54,786 nucleotides of DNA from Pseudomonas sp. Ga0074129 (GTDB taxonomy: Bacteria; Pseudomonadota; Gammaproteobacteria; Pseudomonadales; Pseudomonadaceae): contig LNDO01000113.1 in the NCBI GenBank assembly GCA_001465025.1, forward strand, positions 1-54,786. The letters run 5' to 3'. Of the stretch, positions 46,961 to 54,786 are shown in pieces; within the stretch, counting starts at the first letter, position 1, and each line of letters opens with the position of its first letter. The position numbers and the translations under genes were made by a program. A model generated the notes under the pieces. That model saw nothing but the letters and a program-made list of their open reading frames with translations. It did not search any database and was not told the DNA's origin.

Positions 46961-48501
46961 CCCTGCTCGGGGGAGGTCTGAGGCGCGCTCACGTTGTCTT
47001 GGCCGCGCTCACGCCGCCATTGCAAGACAATCAGAATCAAGGTTGGGATGCCTAGCAGGGCTGTCGCCAGGAAGAACTTGGCGTAGCCGAGGTTTTCCAC
47101 CATAACCCCGGAGTAGCCGCCGATCAGGCGCGGTAGCAGCAGCATGATTGAGCTCAGCAGGGCGTATTGGGTGGCGGAGAACTTCAGGTTGGTCAGGCTC
47201 GACAAGTACGCGACAAAGGCCGCGGTGGCCAGGCCGGCGCTGAAGTTGTCGGCAGAGATGGTGACAATCAACATCTGTAAATCAGCCCCCATGCCGGCCA
47301 GCATCAGGAACAGAATGTTGGTGGCCGCTGAGGCGAAGCCGCCAATAAACAGAATCGGCAGAATGCCAAAGCGCACAATCAGCAAGCCGCCAAAACCCGC
47401 ACCAATTAGGGTCATCACCAGGCCAAAGAGTTTGCTGACACTGGCGATCTGGTCTTTGGTAAAGCCTTGGTCGATGTAGAACACGTTGGCCATCACGCCC
47501 ATGACGGTGTCCGACATGCGATAGGTAGCAATCAGTCCGAGCAGCAGCAGGGCCTGCCACCGATAGCGGACGATAAAGTCGTTCACCGGGGTCAGCACCG
47601 GGGCCAATCCGCGTCGGCCCATGGACGACAAGCACAGGGCGGTAAGGATGGTGTAGAGCAGGGCGCGCAGGAAGGCGCGGTCTTCCAGTAGCAGGTCGAG
47701 CATGCTCGCTTGGCCATTCACCACGCTGGCAAAGTCGGTGTAATAGAACTGGGTAAACATCGCCGGTACAGACACTAACAGCACAATCAGTACCAGCACC
47801 GAAACAATTTGGTGGCTGAAGCCATAGCGCGCGGCGGCCAGTTGCGTGCGCAGCGGTACATCTGGTTCACGCATCCACAGGCTGGTGAGCAGGCCCGGCA
47901 GCATCAGCAGGGCAAACAGCAGGTAGGTACCGGCCCAAGCGGCGTGCTGGTAGAGCAGCACGGTGGAGCCAAAGCCTTCGGCGAAATACAGTGCGCCGGC
48001 CGTTGCCAGTAGCGCGGCGACCCGGTAACCCGCCATGTAGCTGGCAGCCAGGGCGGCCTGGCGGGTGTCGTCGACAATCTCCAGGCGGTAGGCATCGACG
48101 GCGATGTCTTGAGTAGCAGAGGCAAATGCCACCAGCACGGCGAGGGAAATCAGCCAGGTCAGATGGGTTTGCGGGTCACACAGGGCCATGCCAGCCAGGC
48201 CGATGGCGATCAGAATCTGTGACAGCACCAGCCAGGAGCGGCGCCGGCCCAGCTTGCCCAGTACCGGCAGGCGCCACTGGTCGAGCAGCGGCGACCACAC
48301 CCATTTAAAGGCGTAGGCCAGGCCGATCAAGCTGGCAAAGCCAATGGTCTCGCGGGCTACACCGGCTTCACGCAGCCACACCGACAGGGTGGAAAACACC
48401 AGCATGTAGGGCAAACCGGCGGCGAACCCAAGGAGCAGCAGCACCAATGTTGAGGGGCTGGAATAAGCGGCAATGGCATCGCGCCAGCTTTTACGGGGCA
48501 T
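46957..48501 (-). CDS. ampG: Muropeptide permease AmpG
   Basis: Inner-membrane MFS transporter that brings GlcNAc-anhydro-MurNAc peptides into the cytoplasm for recycling; in species with AmpR these fragments trigger ampC. The 514-residue protein has about 14 hydrophobic segments and the family start LVLLLLGFAAGLPYMLVFSTLSVWLREAGV. The ATG at 48501 (MPRKSWRD) fits; the site upstream is weak. Its C-terminal extension beyond 12 helices is usual in pseudomonads. In P. aeruginosa ampG lies near mscS and yajQ as here. Confidence 0.95.
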   Translation of the reverse strand: MPRKSWRDAIAAYSSPSTLVLLLLGFAAGLPYMLVFSTLSVWLREAGVARETIGFASLIGLAYAFKWVWSPLLDQWRLPVLGKLGRRRSWLVLSQILIAIGLAGMALCDPQTHLTWLISLAVLVAFASATQDIAVDAYRLEIVDDTRQAALAASYMAGYRVAALLATAGALYFAEGFGSTVLLYQHAAWAGTYLLFALLMLPGLLTSLWMREPDVPLRTQLAAARYGFSHQIVSVLVLIVLLVSVPAMFTQFYYTDFASVVNGQASMLDLLLEDRAFLRALLYTILTALCLSSMGRRGLAPVLTPVNDFIVRYRWQALLLLGLIATYRMSDTVMGVMANVFYIDQGFTKDQIASVSKLFGLVMTLIGAGFGGLLIVRFGILPILFIGGFASAATNILFLMLAGMGADLQMLIVTISADNFSAGLATAAFVAYLSSLTNLKFSATQYALLSSIMLLLPRLIGGYSGVMVENLGYAKFFLATALLGIPTLILIVLQWRRERGQDNVSAPQTSPEQG

Positions 48502-48544
48502 TGAAGGGGTATCAGCCTGAGTTTGACTTAATAAAGGGCGCACT

Positions 48545-48937
48545 CTACCCGCTGTGCTCCATGGGGCGCCAGCCATAGCGGGTCATATCCACCCGATCGT
48601 TGTGGAGAAGGACGCCTTCGTCACGCAGCCTGAGACGTTGCTCGCGGCCACTTGGGCTGTCAGCGGGCAGGCTGATACGTCCACCCGCCGCAATAACCCT
48701 GTGCCAGGGCAGGATGCTGCCCTCGGGCAATTGGCTAAGCGTGCGGCCAACCCAGCGGGCAGCTCGGCCCAGGCCAGCGTATTGCGCCAATTCGCCATAG
48801 CTGACCACGCGACCAATCGGGATGTGCGCCAAGACCGTGAAGAGCGCCGCACGGCGTTCAGCCTGACTTGCTGCCTGAAGGTCTGTCGCGTCATGCTGCG
48901 CACCCTGTTCAGACTTGTTATTTGGCGCTTGCATCAT
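48545..48937 (-). CDS. Alkyltransferase-like protein (ATL)
   Basis: A 130-residue protein (129 from the adjacent second ATG). The DNA-binding fold of O6-alkylguanine-DNA alkyltransferase is present (GRVVSYGELAQYAGLGRAAR), but the active-site PCHR is PWHR, with tryptophan in place of the alkyl-accepting cysteine. Such ATL proteins bind O6-alkylguanine and guide nucleotide-excision repair without removing the lesion. An N-terminal acidic extension of about 30 residues is unusual and may be a start-site error. Its ATG overlaps the divergent DUF481 ATG in CATG at 48935-48938. Confidence 0.88.
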   Translation of the reverse strand: MMQAPNNKSEQGAQHDATDLQAASQAERRAALFTVLAHIPIGRVVSYGELAQYAGLGRAARWVGRTLSQLPEGSILPWHRVIAAGGRISLPADSPSGREQRLRLRDEGVLLHNDRVDMTRYGWRPMEHSG

Positions 48938-49934
48938 GTGGCTACGTTCCCTGCTGTTATCAGTCTTTGTCGTGCTGTGTGCGCCGGTTTGGGCCGATAC
49001 GGTATGGCTCAACAACGGTGATCGGCTCAGTGGCGAGATCATCCTGCTCGACGGTGGCAAGCTGGCGTTGAAAACCAAGTACGCCGGCCAGGTGCTGATT
49101 GCGTGGAAGGATATCGACACCCTGCGTTCCGATAAACCGCTGCTGGTGCGCCGTGATGGTTTTGACAGTGAACACAGCAACCAGTTGGAGGCGGCGGGCA
49201 AGGGCATGGTGCGAGTGGTTAATGCGACCACGCAGACAGTGCCGCTGGCCTCGATCACCCGGTTGATACCGCCGCGCGTTCTGGTGCAGGACCGCGTTTG
49301 GGAGGGCAATCTGGACGCCAAGCTGGACATGAAACGCGACAGCAGTGAAACCGACGAGTGGAAGCTTAAAGGCAATACGCGCATGGAACATGGCCGCTGG
49401 CGGCATGGGCTCAGCACCGAGTTGGAGCGCAAAGTTAAAAACGACGTGAAAACGGCGGATAACTGGCAGCTGGAGTACGACCTCGACCGTTTCATCAGTG
49501 ACCAATGGTTCTGGCGTGCCAGCGCCGGGCAGGATGAAGACGAATTCGCCTTTTTCAATCGTCAGCGAAATCTGGGGACCGGGCCAGGCTATCGCTTTTG
49601 GGACAACGAGTTGGGACGCTTCGATGTGATTAGCCAGTTCAACCGCACGGAGTTGAACAGCAGCGTGGGTGACCTGAGTTTTAACACCTACTCGCTGGAG
49701 TGGGACTACAAGCGCTTGCTGTGGGGGACGCGATTGGAGCTCTACAGCACGGCAGAGTGGCAAATACCGCAGATTGCAGTAATCGATTACGTGATGGATG
49801 GGGAAGTGGGCTTGCGCTATCGCCTCAATGATTGGGCGCGCCTGTCGCTGTTGTATGAGCTGGATATGGTGCGTGGTCTGGGGCAGAGCGTGAGTGAGCG
49901 GCGCTATCTGCTGGGGGTCGGTGTGGGCTGGTAG
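48936..49934 (+). CDS. DUF481 family outer-membrane protein, copy 1
   Basis: A 332-residue exported protein. The signal peptide MWLRSLLLSVFVVLCAPVWAD requires the start at 48936. The mature N-terminus (DTVWLNNGDRLSGEIILLDG) is a small all-beta module, and the remaining part is a DUF481 beta-barrel with aromatic-rich strands ending in GVGVGW. Function unknown. It is about half identical by eye to the next gene. Its ribosome binding site is weak and lies inside the divergent ATL gene. Confidence 0.9.
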   Translation: MWLRSLLLSVFVVLCAPVWADTVWLNNGDRLSGEIILLDGGKLALKTKYAGQVLIAWKDIDTLRSDKPLLVRRDGFDSEHSNQLEAAGKGMVRVVNATTQTVPLASITRLIPPRVLVQDRVWEGNLDAKLDMKRDSSETDEWKLKGNTRMEHGRWRHGLSTELERKVKNDVKTADNWQLEYDLDRFISDQWFWRASAGQDEDEFAFFNRQRNLGTGPGYRFWDNELGRFDVISQFNRTELNSSVGDLSFNTYSLEWDYKRLLWGTRLELYSTAEWQIPQIAVIDYVMDGEVGLRYRLNDWARLSLLYELDMVRGLGQSVSERRYLLGVGVGW

Positions 49935-49981
49935 TCGGGGCTGTGTGTTTCTGAACTCGCAGGGCTTCTGTCGGTCTGTGC

Positions 49982-50009
49982 TTGCTCTGTTGGCGTGTGA
50001 ACGGATAAT
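49982..50009 (+). promoter_or_regulatory. Candidate sigma-70 promoter of the second DUF481 gene
   Basis: TTGCTC (49982-49987) and GATAAT (50004-50009) with a 16-base spacer, 41 bases before the second DUF481 start. Confidence 0.5.
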
Positions 50010-50049
50010 GCGCGCCCTTTCTTTACTCTCAGACAGACACACTCCCTCC

Positions 50050-51054
50050 ATGTTTCCAAGAACCCTGATGTGCCTGGCCCTCTGTGTGGCTGCAACCTCT
50101 ACGCTGGCCGATACCGTGTGGTTGAAAAACGGTGATCGCCTGACCGGCAAAATCAAATTCTACGACGGTGGCAAACTGCTGCTGCAGACCGACTACGGCG
50201 GTGCCATTGCTCTGGATTGGAGCAAAATCGCCACCCTGCAAAGCGATCAAGAGCTGCTGATTAAGCAAGACGCCGTTACAGGCGAACGCGCCAAAGCTCT
50301 GCAGCCAGCTGAGCATGGCAGCGTGATCCTGGCCAATGGTGACGAGCTGAAAACGGTTGAGTTGGCCAGCATTGAGCAAATACTCAAACCCAAGCCGCTG
50401 GTTGAGGATTTAGTGTGGAAAGGCAATGTTGATGCCTCGCTCGATTACAAGCGTGCTGAGCGCGACACCGACGACTATGACGTCAGCCTTAAGACCCAGG
50501 CCCGTCACGGCTTGTGGCGGCATAACGCAGAAGCTGACTACAACCGCGAGTTCCAGGACGACGTAGTCACCACCGACAACTGGAGCGCTGAATATGCCCT
50601 CGACCGCTTCCTGACCGAGCATTGGTTCTGGCAAGGCCGCTTCGAGTACAAGCGCGACATGGTCGAAGAGCTTGAGCGCCAGCGCACCGTGGGTACCGGC
50701 CCGGGTTATCAGTTCTGGGACAACGAACTGGGCGCCTTCTCCGTTGCCGGGCTGCTTAACCGTACCGACTACCAATACAGCAATGGCGAGAGCGACAACT
50801 TCTCCGCCGCGAGCCTGAAGTGGGACTACAACCGCTACCTGGTCGGCAAGAGTGTCGAGCTGTTCAGTGATGGTGAAGTGGGCAAACCACTGAATAACGT
50901 TGCTGATTACACCCTGGATGCCGCACTTGGCTTGCGTTACAAGCTGACTGACTGGGCGTCGCTGAACATGAAAGCGGAAAAGGACCTGGTCAGCGGCTCG
51001 GAAGGTGAACTGGACGAAACCCGTTATAGCTTGGGCTTTGGTGTCGGCTGGTAA
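50050..51054 (+). CDS. DUF481 family outer-membrane protein, copy 2
   Basis: A 334-residue paralogue of the preceding gene. The signal peptide is MFPRTLMCLALCVAATSTLA, and the mature protein starts DTVWLKNGDRLTGKIKFYDG, nearly the same as copy 1. Both share the NLDAKLD/NVDASLD turn, RQR-xx-GTGPGY and the ending GVGW. The tandem arrangement indicates a local duplication followed by divergence. The ATG at 50050 is chosen from the signal peptide. A terminator follows. Confidence 0.92.
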   Translation: MFPRTLMCLALCVAATSTLADTVWLKNGDRLTGKIKFYDGGKLLLQTDYGGAIALDWSKIATLQSDQELLIKQDAVTGERAKALQPAEHGSVILANGDELKTVELASIEQILKPKPLVEDLVWKGNVDASLDYKRAERDTDDYDVSLKTQARHGLWRHNAEADYNREFQDDVVTTDNWSAEYALDRFLTEHWFWQGRFEYKRDMVEELERQRTVGTGPGYQFWDNELGAFSVAGLLNRTDYQYSNGESDNFSAASLKWDYNRYLVGKSVELFSDGEVGKPLNNVADYTLDAALGLRYKLTDWASLNMKAEKDLVSGSEGELDETRYSLGFGVGW

Positions 51055-51074
51055 CGCTTAACCACGCTTCAAAT

Positions 51075-51104
51075 GAAAAAGCCCCGCATTTGCGGGGCTT
51101 TTTG
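51075..51104. terminator. Bidirectional terminator between DUF481 and SDR genes
   Basis: AAAAAGCCCCGCA and TGCGGGGCTTTTT around TT, with T-runs in both directions between convergent genes. Confidence 0.85.
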
Positions 51105-51128
51105 TTTCCAGCGTGTCGATCTAGCGGA

Positions 51129-51887
51129 TCAGAGACGCAGACCGCCGTCCAGTTCCAGAACACGACCGGTGTAGTAGTCGTTTTCCAGAATGTACGCCAC
51201 CGAGTGAGCGATTTCGGCGGGTTTGCCCATGCGGCGCAGTGGGATGACCGAGGTCATGCGCTCCAGCGCTTCAGGCTTCATGCTGGCGACCATTTCGGTT
51301 TCGATAAAGCCAGGGGCAACGCCCGCCACGCGAATGCCGTAACGCGCCAGCTCTTTGGCCCACACCACGGTGTCAGCCGCCACACCCGCCTTGGCCGCCG
51401 AGTAGTTGGCCTGACCGATGTTGCCGGCACGGGAGATGGAGGAAATGTTGATGATCGCGCCTTCGTTCTTCAGCTCGATCATCTTCGCCGCCACTTCACG
51501 GGTGCACAGGAACACGCCTGTGAGGTTCACGTCGATCACCGATTGCCACTGGGCCAGGCTCAGCTTGGTGATTTCGCCGTCCTTGACCTTGATGGTCAGG
51601 CCATCACGCAGAATGCCGGCATTGTTGACCAAGCCGTTGATGGCACCGAAGTCTTCAGCCACCTGGGCAACGGTCTGGATCACTTGCTCTTCATTGGCCA
51701 CGTTGCACAGGTAAGCACGGGCTTCAACGCCCAACGCCTTGCAGCTGGCGACGGCTTCATCGAGTTTTTCCGGGTTCAGGTCAACCAGCGCCAGTTTTGC
51801 GCCTTTTTCCGCCAGGTACTGAGCCATCGCCAGGCCCAGGCCTTGGCAGCCGCCAGTGATGATGATGACTTTGTCTTTAAGTTGCAT
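51129..51887 (-). CDS. SDR-family 3-oxoacyl-ACP reductase-like protein
   Basis: A 252-residue short-chain dehydrogenase. The cofactor motif is [12 protein letters not shown], with NNAG in LVNNAGIL, the catalytic serine in ISSISRAG and Tyr-x3-Lys in YSAAK. It resembles FabG, but gene position outside a fatty-acid cluster leaves the substrate open. An NADH or NADPH preference is not clear. The ATG at 51887 has AGGGG upstream; an in-frame ATG five codons earlier lacks a site. Confidence 0.9.
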   Translation of the reverse strand: MQLKDKVIIITGGCQGLGLAMAQYLAEKGAKLALVDLNPEKLDEAVASCKALGVEARAYLCNVANEEQVIQTVAQVAEDFGAINGLVNNAGILRDGLTIKVKDGEITKLSLAQWQSVIDVNLTGVFLCTREVAAKMIELKNEGAIINISSISRAGNIGQANYSAAKAGVAADTVVWAKELARYGIRVAGVAPGFIETEMVASMKPEALERMTSVIPLRRMGKPAEIAHSVAYILENDYYTGRVLELDGGLRL

Positions 51888-52072
51888 TGCATGTCCCCTC
51901 AAGTGGTACGAACCCGGCGATCACCTCGGCTCGTTACTGCCACCCGAAGTAGGGGTTTGCAGCAACGGACGCGTTTAATCGCGGGTTCTTCGGTGTAACC
52001 TTGCCGGCGCGGTAAGCTACTTATCGCTGACGCCCGTCCGTTTGTGACGGATTCTATGCAAGGAGTCATAAG

Positions 52073-52804
52073 TTGAGCGTGAAAGCCGGCAAGAATGCCC
52101 GAGAATTGCTGCTCAAGGAATACCGTGGCGTGCTCAGCACCCATTCCAAGGCCATGCCGGGCTTCCCTTTCGGATCAGTGGTGCCCTATTGCCTGGACGC
52201 TGACGGCTATCCGCTGATTTTGATCAGCCGCATCGCTCAGCACACGCACAACCTCAAACAGGAGGGTAAATGCTCACTGCTGGTGGGTGAGCGTGGCGCT
52301 GAGGATGTGCAAGCAGTCGGGCGGTTAACGCTGCTGGCGCATGCGCATGCGTTGCAGGAAACACCGCAAATCGAGGCTGCCGCCGCACGCTACTACCGCT
52401 ACTTTCCCGAGTCGCGGGATTTTCATCAGGTGCATGATTTCGATTTTTGGCGGCTGGAGCCGGTGCGCTGGCGCTTTATAGGTGGTTTTGGCGCGATTCA
52501 CTGGCTGGATCAGGTCGCGCTGGGCAATCCATTTGCCGGCGAGGCGGAACTGAGCATGGTCGAACACATGAACAGCGACCATGCCTCGGCCCTTGCTCAT
52601 TATGTGGAGTTGGCCGGTTTACCCACGCACGCGCCGGCGCAATTGGTTGGCATCGACGCTGAAGGCTTTCATCTGCGTATTGGCCAAAGCCTCTATTGGC
52701 TGAACTTCCCAACATCCTGTAACAGTCCGCTGGATGTGCGCCAAGCCTTGGTATCACTGGCGCGCGCAGTCGTTTGGCCGACCGATGGTCAGGCTTCAGC
52801 TTGA
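52073..52804 (+). CDS. HugZ-family protein (PNPOx-like plus DUF2470)
   Basis: A 243-residue protein of the HugZ haem-oxygenase-like family. A split-barrel flavin-type domain (about 10-150; FGSVVPYCLDADGYPLILIS) is followed by a DUF2470 domain with AELSMVEHMNSDHASAL. Family members degrade haem or bind it; activity here is not proven. The start is TTG at 52073, decided by AAGGAG nine bases upstream. It diverges from the SDR gene. Confidence 0.88.
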   Translation: MSVKAGKNARELLLKEYRGVLSTHSKAMPGFPFGSVVPYCLDADGYPLILISRIAQHTHNLKQEGKCSLLVGERGAEDVQAVGRLTLLAHAHALQETPQIEAAAARYYRYFPESRDFHQVHDFDFWRLEPVRWRFIGGFGAIHWLDQVALGNPFAGEAELSMVEHMNSDHASALAHYVELAGLPTHAPAQLVGIDAEGFHLRIGQSLYWLNFPTSCNSPLDVRQALVSLARAVVWPTDGQASA

Positions 52805-52867
52805 ATTCAGCCTGGCGCCCCATACTTCCTTTTTATACGAAGCAAATCTTCCGTTAAGGACCTTTTA

Positions 52868-53317
52868 ATGCGCATTTTTCTGTTCTTGTTTTTGTTGTTC
52901 CCCATTATCGAACTGGCCCTGTTGATTCAGGTCGGCAGTGCCATTGGTGTGCTGCCAACGCTATTACTGGTGGTAGGCACCGCCATTCTCGGTGCCGTGC
53001 TGCTGCGTGTAGCTGGCGTGGCAACCGCCTGGCGTGCGCGCGAGAAACTGGCGCGTGGCGAGTTGCCTGAGCAGGAAATGCTTGAGGGGCTGCTGATCGC
53101 GGTGGGTGGCGGGTTGCTGCTGCTGCCAGGATTTATCAGCGATATCTTCGGTGTGCTCTGCCTGATCCCCTTCACCCGTCGTCTGCTGGTCAATAAAGTG
53201 CGTTTGCGCGCAGCCGAGCAGGCCATGCGCCAGCGTGCGTTCTTCGACGACCAAGCCGCCCGTTCCGGGGTTGTTCGTCCGCAGGTGCTTGAGGGCGAAT
53301 ACGAGCGTCGTGATTGA
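52868..53317 (+). CDS. fxsA: Membrane protein FxsA
   Basis: A 149-residue inner-membrane protein. Four hydrophobic segments begin with FLFLFLLFPIIELALLIQVG and continue through GLLLLPGFISDIFGVLCLIPF; the C-terminal third is charged. In E. coli FxsA helps phage T7 exclusion by F plasmid be avoided; its normal role is unknown. It commonly precedes groES in pseudomonads, as here. Confidence 0.93.
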   Translation: MRIFLFLFLLFPIIELALLIQVGSAIGVLPTLLLVVGTAILGAVLLRVAGVATAWRAREKLARGELPEQEMLEGLLIAVGGGLLLLPGFISDIFGVLCLIPFTRRLLVNKVRLRAAEQAMRQRAFFDDQAARSGVVRPQVLEGEYERRD

Positions 53318-53483
53318 ACGAGGTGATGGCGTTTGGCTTTGCCGCAGGTCACCGGATTGATGGGGGAAGGCCGCGCCCCCGCCAAATAGAACGCGTTACG
53401 CGGTAGCTAGGCCTGCCTCTGAGGGGTTGGTTGGTTTCGCCAGTGGCTCGCGACAACATAGGCTAAAAAAATAGCCTGCTGCC

Positions 53484-53512
53484 CTTGAATTCGCCTTGAG
53501 CGCCCTCATCTA
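53484..53512 (+). promoter_or_regulatory. Sigma-32 (heat-shock) promoter of groESL
   Basis: CCCTTGAA (CTTGAA at 53484-53489) and CCCTCATCTA (53503-53512), separated by 13 bases, resemble the heat-shock consensus CTTGAA-N11-16-CCCCATNTA. It lies about 140 bases before groES. Confidence 0.75.
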
Positions 53513-53556
53513 ACGGTCACCGCAAGGTTTTCTGTCATTCAGACAGATCAGACTTC

Positions 53557-53624
53557 CGCGCAGCGCCTGGCGCTGCGCGACCGGCTCCGCCGGATTTTGC
53601 TAACCCGCCAGCGACTGCGCTGGC
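53557..53624 (+). other. Three tandem hairpins in the groES leader
   Basis: CGCGCAGCGCC-t-GGCGCTGCGCG (53557-53579), CCGGC-tcc-GCCGG (53581-53593) and GCCAGCG-actg-CGCTGGC (53607-53624). All are perfect and lie between the promoter and the ribosome binding site. Confidence 0.75.
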
Positions 53625-53654
53625 TGATAAATCACCTACTAGGAGAGATCGACA

Positions 53655-53948
53655 ATGAAGCTTCGTCCTCTGCATGACCGCGTCGTAATCCGTCGCAGCG
53701 AAGAAGAAAAGAAAACCGCAGGCGGCATCGTGCTGCCAGGTTCCGCTGCTGAGAAAGCCAACAGCGGTGAGATCCTTGCTGTCGGTACCGGCCGCGTGCT
53801 GGACAACGGTGAAGTGCGTGCGCTGGCCGTTAAAGTCGGTGACAAAGTGGTATTTGGCCCTTACTCCGGCAGCAACACCGTCAAAGTTGATGGTGAAGAC
53901 CTGCTGGTAATGAGCGAGAGCGAGATTCTCGCTGTCGTTGAAGGTTGA
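53655..53948 (+). CDS. groES: Co-chaperonin GroES
   Basis: The 97-residue lid of the GroEL chaperonin. The start [20 protein letters not shown], the mobile loop [20 protein letters not shown] and the C-terminus [16 protein letters not shown] match the family over the full length. The ATG follows AGGAGAG. groEL starts 59 bases later and the two are an operon under a heat-shock promoter. Confidence 0.98.
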   Translation: MKLRPLHDRVVIRRSEEEKKTAGGIVLPGSAAEKANSGEILAVGTGRVLDNGEVRALAVKVGDKVVFGPYSGSNTVKVDGEDLLVMSESEILAVVEG

Positions 53949-53995
53949 TTTCAGCGCCCCGTCGCTACGAATTCCGCTCTATTTGAACGAATTAA

Positions 53996-54786
<791 letters not shown>

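Larger units (their letters stand above)
53318..53654. other. groES upstream region
   Basis: 337 bases without a gene. The first 140 bases hold nothing I can name. Then come a sigma-32-like promoter (53484-53512) and three consecutive perfect hairpins in the presumed leader (53557-53624). A good ribosome binding site AGGAGAG lies at 53641-53647. No CIRCE operator is seen. Confidence 0.7.

Overview
The window looks like chromosomal core sequence of a Pseudomonas-type gammaproteobacterium. Several gene orders match what I remember of the Pseudomonas aeruginosa chromosome: mlaFEDCB-ibaG-murA-hisG-hisD-hisC-algW-nif3-cysD-cysNC-zapG-hydrolase-trpS-zapE; dciA/M23 peptidase-secA-argJ-GST-Nudix; and response regulator-panE-sensor kinase with yajQ-mscS-ampG and SDR-hugZ-fxsA-groES-groEL. 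Other markers are AlgW with its usual length and catalytic residues, the CysN-CysC fusion, short-form HisG and a CueR/CopA copper module. I saw no rRNA, tRNA, CRISPR array, transposase, integrase or phage gene.

Layout. 1-3599: retrograde phospholipid transport operon (mlaFEDCB) and a BolA-like protein. 3612-8163: murA and three histidine genes (hisG, hisD, hisC). 8273-10230: a leftward pair, a DUF4198 periplasmic protein and a DUF1624 membrane acyltransferase-like protein. 10475-12487: algW (leftward) and a Nif3-like protein. 12629-15449: sulfate activation (cysD, cysNC). 15450-15792: gene-free, with a terminator, a large palindrome and a repeat. 15793-19647: zapG, hydrolase, trpS, zapE. 19784-32220: a mixed block with a DEAD-box helicase, a REC-CheC/PAS signalling pair, a flavoprotein, a class V aminotransferase, an AmpC-type beta-lactamase, a histone-deacetylase-fold enzyme, thioesterase II, a HAD phosphatase, cueR and copA. 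32364-40651: dciA, an M23 peptidase, secA, argJ, GST, a Nudix/ThiE-like fusion and a pseudouridine synthase. 40827-45368: a leftward run of response regulator, panE, sensor kinase and cobalamin adenosyltransferase. 45521-53317: yajQ, mscS, ampG, an alkyltransferase-like protein, two tandem DUF481 proteins, an SDR, hugZ-like and fxsA. 53655-end: groES and the 5' part of groEL, cut by the window edge.

Most genes are housekeeping and I found no clear new defence or mobile system. The more unusual content is in the fine structure. Two families of dispersed palindromic elements (arms GTAGCCCGGAT and GTAGG-TGG) sit directly at gene 3' ends and in several cases supply the stop codon. A stop codon lies in the loop of a perfect 12-bp hairpin. 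TrpS carries an extra C-terminal domain resembling two YegP/DUF1508 repeats. A REC-CheC protein is paired with a PAS protein. A response regulator has a degenerate GGDEF domain. Two divergent genes share a CATG start-codon overlap. The groES leader carries three consecutive perfect hairpins behind a sigma-32-like promoter.
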